Of a stretch of DNA of 64,000 nucleotides, positions 30,505 to 42,224 are shown piece by piece. Within the stretch, counting starts at the first letter, position 1; each line of letters opens with the position of its first letter. The stretch covers positions 682,001-746,000 of the forward strand of contig JBCAQO010000010.1 of assembly GCA_039111635.1 (NCBI GenBank), in the 5' to 3' direction. Both the position numbers and the translations under genes were made by a program. This stretch comes from Heterobasidion occidentale. Taxonomy: Eukaryota; Basidiomycota; Agaricomycetes; Russulales; Bondarzewiaceae. The notes below the pieces were generated by a model. That model saw only the letters and a program-made list of their open reading frames with translations, was not told the DNA's origin and made no database searches.

Positions 30505-31999
30505 TCTTCCTCTTTCTTCACAATACTGATCATGGATGATTCATGACGAGGGAGGTCCTTCGTGTGTGGTGGCGCGCCAGGCCCCCGTTTGGATAGGATT
30601 GAGCAGGTGGATTACATCCTCCTCGTGACATCTTATGCTAATACAACACGGCGCTCGGGTTTCCCTTCCCAAAACCATCAACCCGTTTGACATTCCTCAT
30701 TTTTCCTGTGTGTATCCTGTCAAATCTGACACACCTATAGGCCTTCATGAAGCACGGCATGTGCTGCGTGACGTATCTGTCCTAGCGTCCCTCTCCCAGA
30801 GAATGCCCTACCGCAGACGCTCGCAGGACAGAGCTCTCCTCCATCTATGCTCTCATCTTGAGCTGCTCTGGACTGCATTATTTTTCGTACCTTTACATGG
30901 GCAGCACCGTGGCTCGTGGGCTATTTGGTGGGCATGAACACGCTGGACCTGAAGAAGCACAGGACTTGGACTTGGGTGCGGACGTGCTGCTCGAGAGCTT
31001 CATCAGCTCCACGTCCTCTATGCAGACGACCTTTATTTTATCATTTTGTTTCAACTTTTGAGGTAGACGCTCAATACCTACCTCCATTCCTACCCCTTCA
31101 TCAGATACGTATCATCCTCGTCCAGACCCTCCATGCACACTGAATACGTTACTCGCCTTAGTGTACGATTGCGATTACCCGGACAGAATGACCCGACTTG
31201 TTAGCAAGCGCTCCACCCGTTAACAAGGGGTGAACGTACCAAATGGCTGTTCAATCTCCTCACCCATAGCCATTCCTCATGAATCATACACCAGATAGGA
31301 ACCCTTGCTGGCTGTACAATGCTCAAATTTTGGATCATACACAAGGCCGCGGAGATGGTCTCTTCATCTTGAAAGATGTTCTTCTCGAGCACATTGTCGT
31401 CTACGTTAGATATCTGAAGCATAGAATACGTGTACTTACTACTATGCAAAATGAAAATGTTTTCACTTACTAAGTTGAAAGTTGAAACCTTAACCTAGTC
31501 GCCACGTTTGTAGCATTTTCCGCTCACCTTGCTACGCCAACACTGCAGTTGTTCGGATGCAGTTGGGTCCTCAAAACCACACTCGTCATCCTCTGTTTTC
31601 TCAAAAGATCCATCTCTTTCGCCATCCTCAGCTGTTTGTATGAGGTCTCGGGAACTGCATCCGTTGTGTGACTCTAGTTCTCTCCCTTTTGATACACATA
31701 TGCCATTCACCCCAGAGACCTTTACTGGCACGCACGATCTCTGTCTATCTTTCTTGCGAGCTCTAATTGTCTTCTAGGTCTCCAAACTGGTCAATTCACC
31801 AATCGACAACAACAGGCAAACAATGATCCCAGGCCCACTCTGTCTGAAACAGCTCACTCATCGCTCAGATGATCAAACCGTAGCACTCAAGGGCAGGGGG
31901 CACTGTCTTACAGTTGGAGCACATAGGGGACATCATCTCTTAGCCCAGGACCCGTGGCGTCAACCCAAAGTTCCGGAGTTCAGCATTGGAAGCCGGCTC
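30505..31999 (-). other. Unique stretch with a probable gene fragment on the minus strand
   Basis: Between the D LTR and the B solo LTR. On the minus strand, about 31775-31515 is open and acidic (GSFEKTEDDECGFEDP...LQCWRSK). A well-formed splice donor AAG|GTGAGC at about 31513 and an acceptor ATGCTTCAG at about 31411 join it to ISNVDDNVLEKNIFQDEETI (to about 31350). No start codon or known domain is seen. It may be the remains of a host gene cut upstream by the B LTR insertion. The rest (30505-31200) shows nothing convincing. Confidence 0.35.
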
Positions 32000-32834
32000 T
32001 GTTAGGACCACGTCCTAACACGTGCTTCGCACGTGAATGGATGGGCTGGTCAAGTGCTTCGGACTTGTTGCAGACTCGGACCGCTTTCCAAGACTCCTTA
32101 CCATTTACATGCTGATGCATGAACGCTGACTTCTGGTTCCTGATTCTTGATGTGGACAGACATTGGTTCCTGACCCCCGTTCCTGGTTCTTGATCGATCG
32201 AAGATGTGGATGGACATTAGTGATTCGGATTACTATATTTGGTTACATGGCAGGTCAATGAGGCATTCTAACTTACGGATCTCGATCGTTGACTTTGGTA
32301 CCTGAGAAGCGCACGGACCAGATCTTGATCCTGCCCTAGACACTTCTGTACGTAAATAGCCGAGATGAGCTTCTAAGAAGCTCAGCTTGTTCACCTGTAA
32401 TACACTTGATCTCTGCACTGCACCCGGCATCTGGCTACCTTCCTAGCCCACGCTTCGTGATCTCTGTCAGATCTGAGAAACTCTTTGCACGGTCTGACGA
32501 AGCACTGGACTCGTCTCCCTTCCCTCCCCTCCCTCTACTCATCCGCTTCTATACCGGGCTAGCTGCCTTCCGCGTTCTCAGTTGGACACCCCCCCGTGTC
32601 ATCTGTTGGACAGGAGAAGACCATCCGGTTCCTGCTCATCATCGAGAAGACCTCAAAGATCACCTTCTCAATCTCTTCGAGAACAAAGCCGACAGCGACC
32701 CCGAGTTCCTTGAAAGAGCCCAAAGACGATCCATCGTCTTTATCCATTGGAGTCTACGACTATACGAACCAGTGGAGATTTAGCCTAGGGACCCCTTCGT
32801 GCATCGGTGCACGTGATAGGTCTCCGACCTAACA
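32000..32834 (+). repeat. Family B solo LTR (835 bp) with 5-bp TSD
   Basis: TGTTAGGACC to GACCTAACA, flanked by GGCTC on both sides (31995-31999 and 32835-32839). No internal element sequence is nearby, so it is a solo LTR left by recombination after a normal insertion. The predicted start motif is AGCTTGTTCA (one C-to-T change). It keeps the LTR ORF intact. Confidence 0.95.
32406..32783 (+). CDS. Intact LTR-encoded ORF in family B solo LTR
   Basis: 125 codons, same start (TTG) and stop (TAG) positions as in 9670-10047, no indel. Landmarks RFYTGLAAFRVLSW and IVFIHWSLRLYEP. Many codons differ silently from the first copy. Because no other element sequence is present, this is a stand-alone transcription unit if the LTR promoter works. 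Confidence 0.5.
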   Translation: MISALHPASGYLPSPRFVISVRSEKLFARSDEALDSSPFPPLPLLIRFYTGLAAFRVLSWTPPRVICWTGEDHPVPAHHREDLKDHLLNLFENKADSDPEFLERAQRRSIVFIHWSLRLYEPVEI

Positions 32835-32957
32835 GGCTCCACCGACACTCCTTTAATCAATCCCATGGTGCCAGTGTGAAAAAAACCTCAGAAGCCGAAA
32901 GTAAGTCATTGCCTGTATTCTTAATTGCCATAGAACTTATGGTAAGTATAGTCTAAG

Positions 32958-35228
32958 GTGAACACATTAGGCAAGTTGTCTCAACAACCGCCCCCTCTCG
33001 TGGAACCGGTACCAGTCTCGTCTTTGGTTGGCCACATTCCCCGTGTTTCTACTCCTTTGGCTCCCCCTCAAGACAGGCAAATCTATGGCAATCCAAATGC
33101 ACAGCTCACTCTCGCACAGCCGTACATTGCAACTTCTCAACCTCAACTTGACGACCGCCTTATTGATCCAGCTTTGCGAGCAAGCGAGCAACATGCTCCA
33201 ACCCTGCACAGAGATAAGTATGTTCCAATTCAACTGTATCATGTGCTTTAGCTTACAAATACTCTTTCCATCCAAGCAATACTGCTAGGATGATGCAGCC
33301 GTCTTATCAGCCAGTGCAACCTTCGAGTGCGTATACTCACTTCTTGTCTATTCATAACCGAAACATCACCGCCAGACCTCACTGCGACAAACACTGGTCT
33401 AGCGGTACAAGCACCGCATGCCCATCCCAAGTATCAAGTCGCTTAGCTAGCAAGTGCAGGCTCCGGCTCTAAGCGTTCACATGAAGACGACAACAACAAT
33501 GACAACAATGACAATGACAACAATGATGAAGAGAATGAATCCGACAAACCATCTGAAGACAGCGAAGAGGACCACAAAGGTGATGAAGAAGCAGACCAAT
33601 CTTGGGCTATCGCTGACACCCATGCCGCTCCCATACGTAGTCAATAAATGAAATTCTTTTTTAATACTAATCTTGCCTCCTGAATACGAGGACCGACAAA
33701 ACAGCGCCGCCAGTAGTCCATATGAGGAACAGCAACATAGCGCTGCTAGCAGCCAAGCAGATCTACGCAGCGCTGCATTTTGCGTATATTCTCCCATTTG
33801 TTGACTCTTTTGTATCCACCCATGTGCTGTATATAGCAAACTCCTGATACGCATCCCAACGACAACGCTAGCCTGCATTGAATGGAGGTACGTTTGACCC
33901 CTCTAATTGTGCTGATTATTCAATAATGTTTGTGTGTCCAAAGATGAACGGCCCTGCTTCCAATGTGCTCACTGATCATTGGCAACGAACTTCAGTTCCT
34001 AGGGCTCCCGATCCTTGAATACTCTAGGAAACAATTACCGTGAACGGTCTTGCCATGCCCATAGTACTTGGTGCCTATTTGTTGTCTCAAGCACATTGTT
34101 CCTCAGCATCTGGAAAGCGTTGCAGGAGAAGTCGGAAGGTGAAACGACAACACACTGCTGAGAACAGTGCTGATGTAGCTTCAGACTCTGATTTGAGGGT
34201 GCGGCTAGAAGACTTTTCGCCACTTTGGCAGTCCATCATCCGCCGTGCAAAACTACTGCACCGCCTGACTTTGCTAACTCGCAATGCATTTCCAACATAT
34301 AAAGATGGCCTCAATGACGCATGCGCTTGTATCACCGTGGCCATCAAGGAGTACAAGCAGAAGACCAATCTGTCCCTGATCAAGGATAGTGAGTGTTTCC
34401 GTGATGTCATAAAGAGTGATCAACAACGACCTTTCCTTGTCTCAATAGATAGCCAAATATCTGTGGATGCTATCAAATTAGTGAGTAACATATAAGCTTA
34501 TGAACATTCACTGATGATATCAAAGGTTTACCAAGAAGGATCTACTTTCCGTGGAGAAATCAAACAGGCCGCTCGCATTCAGGTCCGAAATCATTGTATA
34601 CCAGCGCCAACTGATTTGAGGGTCAGCCGCACTGTGTATGCTGCCCTCGTTAAAAAGGAGCTAGCAGATCTTGTCAAGCAATACAAGTTCTTACGAGGCC
34701 TACCTGATGCAACGGTCTGTCGCTAATTGTTCTTGTGATCTTGCAGCTCGTCTTTTTATAGTCCTTGCTTCTATCTAGGGCCACTGTGCTAATTTCTCCA
34801 GTAACCTCCTTCGAGACACTTGCATTGCAGTTCTCTTCAAGACGGGATGCTTGATGGGCCTCGGAAGGCTCTTCCCTGACATTTTCAAAGATGGGATACC
34901 ACCTGGGGCCATTGTATTGATTGCTGCTGCAGTATGTTTTGCATTTGGGTCTCATGCTCTACTTTTCTCGTGACCATTCCTGTTCTTTGTATAGCTTCGC
35001 AATGCTCTCAAAGAGTGGCTCGACAATAGCTGGTATACATGTGTGCCTTTCAAGGCTAAAGAATATGGGTCCAAGTACATGAAGCTCTCGGCTTCTCTCA
35101 ATGCCATTTTGTCGCAAGAGCACACTCAACAATCCTTTCGAAGCATGTGTCTTGAGTGGAAGCAGTGCGGGATGTAAGTGACATCATCTTGTTTTGATTA
35201 TTCCTGATGTTTTGTATAGGATGCAGAT
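32958..35228 (+). pseudogene. DUF6532-like multi-exon host gene, 3' end broken by LTR
   Basis: Coding segments: a Pro/Gln-rich N-terminus (from about 32958), an Asn/Asp-rich acidic repeat (about 33480-33590), then the main domain from about 34040. That domain has SIIRRAKLLHRLTLLTRNAF and ends KLVYQEGSTFRGEIKQAARI across an intron (GTGAGT at about 34482 to AAAG at 34525). It continues with KELADLVKQYKFLRG, LRDTCIAVLFKTGCLMGLGR and LRNALKEWLDNSWYTCVPFK. Introns are about 50 nt. A last donor GTAAGT (about 35175) and acceptor TTGTATAG (about 35219) lead into an exon that is interrupted after about 9 nt by the LTR at 35229. The fold and size recall the Agaricomycete DUF6532 family, whose function is unknown. 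Exon ends and start are approximate. Confidence 0.55.
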
Positions 35229-35817
35229 TGTTATGACTTGACCGATCGGGGCCCTTCGGGGTCGGTCTATCCGATGGATCAAGCATCACATGCTAGGCGG
35301 CTCCACTACGGAGCGTACATCAAGGTATTCGGCATGTCCTTAGGAGCCGACAAGACCGATGGTTCTTCAAGACATCGGTAAAGGCTATATGAGAGGGACA
35401 CGAGGCTCACAGAGTTCACACAGTAATAAGAGAGGCATTCACATGCCATGGGCTTAGGGCTTATGGGTAAGCACCTCGTCGCACCATGATGGATCAGTGC
35501 GACTGGAGAAGTACAAGAGTAGGCGCCGGCTGAGAGAGACGGCGACCACAGCTCTCCTAGGATGGAAACCTGGAGAAGCACACGGACTCTTACCCTATAC
35601 CCCATACAGTATATAAGGCCCATAGAATAGGCTGAGGATCTTCAGTCTATTCTCTTCGTTCCCCCTGTATCTACGCATACAGGACTCTTAGAGCCAATCA
35701 TTATTCCCTCCTATATCTACGCCAGATATAGTCGAGACTCCGTCCACCACTCAGTTCATAGTGCGACCTAGGGAAGAACCTGTTACTCTTGGGTTACTGA
35801 ACGAGCAGTTTGTAACA
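35229..35817 (+). repeat. Family A solo LTR (589 bp), no TSD
   Basis: TGTTATGACTTGACC to CAGTTTGTAACA. Flanks CAGAT and GGTTT differ, so there is no TSD; a deletion or exchange between two elements is likely. It sits in the last recognisable exon of the DUF6532-like gene. Confidence 0.92.
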
Positions 35818-38800
35818 GGTTTGGCTCGTTTGGTCTGGTTTACATACGGGCGATTCGGAGTCTATGTTAGCATCGGACTGACTCCATCTTATCCATCAAA
35901 AGCTGATTTGGTTCAGAACGAGGTCCTGGGGGTGTAGATGTGTTGTACCTATATGTGTCCTCAGGCACCAAAGTCAACGGTGAACCGAATGGATTTGCCA
36001 AGAATCTCTCCTTAAAGGGCCACTATTTGTGCAGACTGTGAATTGTGCGTCCCTCGCATTCTCTATTATGACCAGCCCCAGCTCGCAGGGATATTGCTAT
36101 CTCGTTCACTCTTTGAGTGGCTATGATAGGGACGAGGACTAGACATTCGGCTCTGCATGATTGGCGGGTCACTCATTCACGGTCCTTAGAACGTTGCTGC
36201 GCACTGTCTGAAATCGACACATGCTCATCAAAAGTCTACTTTTGTGTTCTTCACAACCATCTTTGCCGTTGAAGTCACTCCGGCAATCCCGCATCTTCGA
36301 GGCCGGAAAGCATTTTTCTAAACATAACTACTGCCCCAGCCCCGGCTTCCCCGCATCGCGTACTTCGCTTGAATAAGCAATATCCTGTAACTCGATTATG
36401 CAACGTATGTCATACAAGCAAGCTCTTGGAACTTGAAAGTATGCCCGGTGAAGGGGATCTTTGGTCAGCGTGTAGACGTACCGGAATATAGGGCGAGTCG
36501 CTCCGTTTTTTATGAGCTTGTCGAATTCTTCTGGCATTGCGCTCGGAACAAGCGGCCTTGCTTGTCTAGTTTCAGATTCATCCGAGAAACGAGTCTAGTT
36601 ACATAGACTCGAGCTTCATTCCTGAGTCGTCTTTGTGACAACATACAATATGTCGCCCCAGATGCAGAGCCACATTTCCTCGGGGATGAGCCTTCTTTAG
36701 CGCCCGCATCTTCTCCCCGCTTTTCGAATTCAAGTCGCTGTCATTCTCTTTCGGCATCCTCTTGGCTCCCTTTCTATGCCTTGTTCACGTCGTGTCCGGC
36801 CTTCGACCTTGACTCCCTGTTGATGTGAATCTCTCTCCGCGGAGAACTGTCTCGATGCTATGGTGGCCTTCTCTTGGAGTTCGTGACACAGTGACGAATT
36901 CCGAGCCTTTGAAGTGCCAAATGGAGCGGGCTTTCTTTCGCGCGCCCCCACGTCTGGCGCACACCGTTTCCTATTCCGCATGCGGCACTAGCTTCTACAG
37001 GTGACTGTGGTCATCGGTAGGAGGAAAAATATGATGCTGTCTTGTATCTTCCATACGATCTGACGAAGCAGAGGAGGATCTCATGCCTTGGTACATTGTA
37101 GGGCGATTTTCTTTGGCAGACGTGTGCGTCCTTTGCAATACTGTATTCGGTTCTCTGACACTCTGACAAGACGGTCGTCGCGCACGTCCGGCAGGATGAC
37201 AGATTGTTACGATGAAACTCTCTATTTGAGTACATAATGGGCACGCACTGCCGTAGAGAGGACTCTGGGCGCCATGCCTCCTGGGACACACGTTCCGTTA
37301 TTGCAGAATGAAACGCGGAGTACGAGGACTTGGTCTGCATACTGGCGTACGACTCGGGAGACCAGTGGTAGAGACCGCGCAGTGCAGCGCGATGCGGCCC
37401 GTGTATTACATACAGCGCGAGCGCGAGCCACTGGCACGGAGCCAGACGTCTATCCTCGGTGAGTGTCTTCTCAGCCATAGTTCCATCGCCTTCCTCGTCC
37501 AGGCCGCGGGCACGGCCGCAGAGCACGTCCGGAGATTGCCAGCGCCAGCGTGTCTAGCGTATTTGGACGCGACTTTGGTATTTCTGCGCGTGCCGAGGCG
37601 AGGCGGCCCGTAAAGAACTCTGAGCCATCGGAGACAACCTTGCGCGTCCGCATTTAGGCCTGCCGTACGTTGCACGTTAACGGACCCGCTTCTCAGTTCC
37701 TGTCGCTCAACGCAAGACCCCGCTCGCAGACGCCCGAGGGATGATCCGGACGCCCATAGCGAGCGTAGAATGATGCTGGCCCAACTTTACGAAAATGGTG
37801 GCGGTGGGTGGCGAAAAAGAGGGTCCGCAGTTTCTTTCGGGATTCTGTGGTCTCATCATCGAGTCGTGCCGTCAACGTCGAGCGCGCGCGTACGTACGAG
37901 AGCGAGTTCGACCCGGCAACGCTCGTACCGGGAAAAGCACTCGCACGCGCGCTGACGATGGGGCAACGTGGCCGCGCTGGGTTGAGCGTCAGACATTGGC
38001 GGGCATCATGACGCTGCGAGTGGCTTCAAGGGTGTCGTGTGATGCTGTTTCGACTGGCGGATGGATGGGGAATCCGCGCGTCGACTGATGGCGATAAGCG
38101 GGCTGTGGGATGAGCAGCCGATCTGATTGGGCGGGGCGAGCCAAAGTTGATCGAGCCGGGTTCGGGTGCGCCGGGCTAGATCCGTATCGTACGAGCTGAG
38201 CAACTGAGTGGACTCATCGCCACCGCCATCGCCATCGCCATCGCCATCGACGAGCCATCGTATTCATGCACATACCCACGTCCGTATCCAGGCCTACATG
38301 GATTTGAAACGCATGGACGAACCAACGAGGAGGGCGGATTGCTGGATGGGGCTGGGTCTGGGAGATGCGCCGGCCGACGTGAGAGCAGACACGTTTTTGG
38401 GCAATGCCGAGGGAGGAGGAGAGAGGCGCGGGGTTGTGAAGGGCAGGGGTGGGCATGCACGCGTGCATGGCCTGGGAGAGTGAGTGCTCGAGATCAGTGT
38501 CGATCGGGCCCAGTCTGCGGAGCGTGGGTGAGACACGGGTCGAGGGCATCGAGGACATTCTCGAGCATGCCGTGTCGGCGTCTGCGGTGCTGCGAGGGGC
38601 GTTCGGATGAGACCGAGGGGGGGCTGAGGGCTAATGGAGAAGTGGATGGATGGCCTGCAGTCACGCAGTGTGCGAGGCAGGAAGCGGCCAGCCAGCAAGA
38701 GAAGACAGACAACGGATCTCGATCCAGCCGGGCACGCTCCTGGCTTCCCGGCCGTTTCCGGGAGAGATCGACCCGGGCCGTCGGTGTGCTCCTATGGGTG

Positions 38801-38898
38801 AGACTCAGACGCGCCGTCATCATATTTAAATCTGGGCCTGAGTGCGCTCGCCGGGAGCCCTGCTCTCTATCCATCTATCACGCCTCTCCCCCTCTCTC
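35818..38898. other. Unique region without a firm gene
   Basis: The first 1 kb is of average composition and 36.7-38.8 kb is GC-rich with many overlapping open frames, as expected by chance at high GC. A 69-codon ATG frame on the minus strand (36537-36328, MPEEFDKLIKNGATRPIF) has a protein-like composition but no recognised family. The block upstream of 38899 has pyrimidine-rich promoter-like sequence and a TATTTAAA box at 38822-38829 for the cyclophilin gene. Confidence 0.4.
38218..38250. repeat. GCCATC hexanucleotide microsatellite
   Basis: About five tandem GCCATC units in the GC-rich region. No clear coding role. Confidence 0.85.
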
Positions 38899-39983
38899 AT
38901 GTCCACAAGGTGCGTCGCGTTCACCCACCCGCTCCTTAGCTCTTCTCATCCTTTGCTTCCCAGCAGCGCCCAAAATGTCTATGTGCGTGCTCTCTCGCAG
39001 AGACGATCGTCTCACCGTTTGTCGTTTGCCGCTCACAGTGGCCCCTCGCCTCCCGCCACCCCATCATCGCAGTTCGATATGGAGGTCAACGGCGATCCGC
39101 TTGGAAGAATAGTATTCAACCTCTACGATGCCGTCTGTCCCAACACCGCCCGCAACTTCCGCGAGCTCGCCACGGGCCACCAAGGCTTCGGCTATGCGGG
39201 TTCGACAATTCACCGCATCATCCCCGAGGCATGTCCTTTCGTCCACATCCTCCCTCACCCCATCGAGCTCTTATCACCTCTGCCCACCCCTCATCCAAGA
39301 GCAGTTCATGATTCAGGGCGGGGACATCACACAGCGAGATGGCTCCGGCGGCCGCTCGATATATGGTCCCACATTCCCCGGTGAGTGCTCCGTCCTTTCC
39401 TTCTCACCCCCTTCCCCATTCGTCCCCTGTCCGTGCTGCGCTTCGTCACGCCTCTCAGCGCTCCGTAGACTGACGTCCGCCGCCCGCCGCTTCCTCTCCT
39501 CACAGATGAAAACTTCCAGCTGAGGCATGACAAGCCAGGCCTTCTATCGATGGCCAATCGCGGACCTAGGTCGAACTCGTCTCAGGTAAGCCCCAGTGCG
39601 GATCCTCCGTGTCGGCCATGACTTGTTCTGTTCCGGCGGCTGTCACGCTAATTTTCATCTCCGTCTTTGTGTCCTCCTTTGATCGTGGCACTCGGCCTCG
39701 TTCCAATCCTGCCCTTTTGCCCCTCTCACCGGCTCGTGTCATTCCTCCCCCTTTCCCCCCTTCTGCATGCGACCACTCCTGCGGCGACGCGTACGTCCGG
39801 ACACGCACCTAGTTCTTCATCACGACCGCCCCTGCGCCATGGTGCGACGGCAAAAATGTCGTGTTTGGCGAGGTCGCTCAGGGCTTCGACATCGTCCGCA
39901 CGATCCAGACGCGGTATGCATCCGATGACATCCTGCGCAGGCCCGGTGCCTCGGTCGTGATTGCGCGCTGTGGCGTGTGCTAG
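38899..39983 (+). CDS. Cyclophilin-type peptidyl-prolyl cis-trans isomerase
   Basis: Six exons: 38899-38909, 38967-38982, 39073-39228, 39305-39380, 39506-39585 and 39813-39983, giving 169 residues starting [18 protein letters not shown]. The single-domain length and lack of a signal peptide fit a cytosolic CypA-like enzyme that isomerises Xaa-Pro bonds. Active-site residues seen: Arg in IHRIIPEF, FMIQGGD, the QFFI Phe and the Trp in [11 protein letters not shown]. The position usually His in DGKHVVFG is Asn here. Intron 3 begins GCATGT, so it is a GC-AG intron; the GT two bases on would break the frame. Start and first two tiny exons were chosen because they restore the usual family N-terminus. 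Upstream TATA-like box at 38822. Confidence 0.9.
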
Positions 39984-40158
39984 GCAGGCCTGCGAGGGTG
40001 GCCTCGGCACTCGGAGTGGCCCTCTACCGATAGTGAAAACGAGCATGAGGGGAAGTGGCGTACCGTAATATGGGTGGAAGCAGACAGGCGGGTCAGCTTG
40101 AAAGCCGTATAGTACAATATTATCTCGTTGTAACGATTTTTTAGTACTGAATATCTTA

Positions 40159-40493
40159 ATGCGTGCATCATCGTCATCATCGTCGTCGTCGTCTCACGAC
40201 ATTGTATGGGACGTCTGCGGCCTGTTGTCCATCGACGCTGATAAGGTGATGCAGGAGGGGCTGTATGTTTGGGCGAATGCTGGCGGCTCAGGGGTAGTGA
40301 GCATATCAGTCAAGACTGCAGGTACGTACGCATATGGGCTTCCCTTTCCTGTGCGCCTCAATTTCGTTCCCCTAGGAGTCCTCGCAGCATCACATTGGAC
40401 ATTCCTCACAAGTTTGACAGATCGTATCATCGCAAGAACCGCAGAGGCCTTGATGGTCTGACAGTCAAGATCAAACCTTGACCGAGTATAGGT
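40159..40493 (+). CDS. Hypothetical small gene or fragment downstream of cyclophilin
   Basis: ATG 40159, a Ser run encoded by a TCR repeat, then VWDVCGLLSIDADKVMQEGL...VSISVKTA. An intron GTACGT...CCCCTAG (about 40322-40375) is likely. After it, one frame reads SITLDIPHKFDRSYHRKNRR...VKIKP to a stop near 40480. The frame across the intron does not join cleanly, so the gene may be broken. No family recognised with confidence. Confidence 0.3.
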
Positions 40494-42224
40494 GCTTCTG
40501 TGGGTCGGCTGCAGTGAGAATCTGATGGGTTTGCTCTGGGCAGGTTTGACGGTCTACATGCAGATGCGACAATAACGGTCACCGACCGCGATCATGATTT
40601 ACCTTCTCACTATATGGTCTTCAGTACGCCTAGGCGTCTCCCCAGAATCAAGCGCGAGATCGTCGTGCACGAGATGTCAAGCGGTCTTCTACACACCCAT
40701 TAACCATTAAACTCTCTGTTCCGCGTGCGACGAATGTGTTGTGTGCACATACCTTGCAGAGTGAGTGCTTCACTTGTTTATGTGGAGTCCGATGGATTCG
40801 AACATGATATCACCCCTATTGCTGTCAATCAGTGAGGGGACGTTCTGGTTTGAGCTAAAGACGGTTGGTCACAAGCTGCCTCAAGACCGTGGTACGTAAG
40901 CATATTCGGGCCGATTCTCGTTCCGCTCCAGCAGGCTGTCAAACTGCTGTCAAAGGATGTTACCGCTGATCAAAAAAAATGGTGCGAGAAAATGGTGAGA
41001 GCGAGAGCACCACGGGGGAGAACGGAGGAGAGATCGAGACGAGCACACGTGGAAGTTAGCACATCACGGGACAGTGAACATGGATGAGAGCGGAACAGAG
41101 ACGGGAAGGACCGGGGGTGACGGTCATCTCTGCTATCATAAGTGCTCTTCAAGCCGAACACAGCTGTCGCAGCACAGGGCGTCCACCACTGCATGAATAA
41201 ACAACGAAGGGCATCATTCAACAAAACGCACCTGAGGAATAATTCAAGTCGTGAGTGAGTGATCTATTTCAGTGTTATCGATGTCCTCAATTGTCGTCTT
41301 GCGCCTCAGGACTTCTTCCGCGGATGTTCACTGTCAAACTTCTGCACATGGCCCCCTGATTTTGATCTCGAAACAAATGTCCAGGCTCACTGTACTGCTA
41401 TCAAGCGTTGCTTGATCTCGACTTAGCCGTCCGGAGCTGATTTTCGTGTCTAACTCATGGTCGGCACGCACAGAGCTATCTCTCAATTGAAGAGCGCTAA
41501 CCGCCGGTCCCATCAATATACCAAATGACGTGTATTGGGACCTTGGTCGAGCTACCTTGATCGCTATGATGATCATGCCAACAATTGATCCATCACCTCA
41601 TGGGTGAGAACTCGCTTTCTTCGACCTGGTCGGCATATGATTTAAGATGATACTCTAGACAACGCGATGTAGCTGCCTTCTGCCTTCTCCCTCGAGTGGT
41701 CATTACCCAACCCTCCCTGACAGGTCGTTCTCTATCCATTCCTTGTTCGCTTCACGACTTTATACCCTCAGCAAAAGAGAAAGAGCAATTTCTGACTCGC
41801 AATCGTCTCTCGAGCATATCAGAGAACATCGCACAGATATATTCACATCCAAATATAAAACTCTGGCGCTCCTCGACGTCTAGTTTCACGCCTGAGGCTT
41901 TCGGGGTGGGATTTTGACAGGATTGACGATCTCCTCGACTGCTGTACGTGCAAAAAAAATTCTAGATCCAAGTGCTCATCTAGATGGATTGTCTCGTATA
42001 GTCGACGGTTTATGTATCGTTCACGTCGCTGTTCATCACGGCGCCATACACTTATCGGCCCATGTTTAGTTCGGACAATCTGAACAGGACGAGGCAATCA
42101 ATCCTCTCCAGTGCGTGCAGCGATCTGAATTTATCCCTTCACATGATCGTAGACCTTACCTTGCTAGGTACGGACTTGTTATGGAGCTACTAGGATCATC
42201 GGGAATCATGTCGCTTTTTACGAC
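40494..42224. other. Intergenic stretch, nothing firm
   Basis: Short open frames on both strands with no shared motif. Parts near 40740-40930 have splice-like sites (GTACGTAAG at 40892) and may be decayed gene sequence. No promoter or repeat recognised. Confidence 0.4.

Noticed and set aside
35229..35817. Simple insertion of a solo LTR
   Set aside because: Flanking 5-mers differ, so a plain insertion followed by LTR-LTR recombination does not explain it.
37011..38800. Many overlapping ORFs of 60-250 codons in the GC-rich region
   Set aside because: They overlap on both strands, have low-complexity composition and no motifs; expected by chance at high GC.
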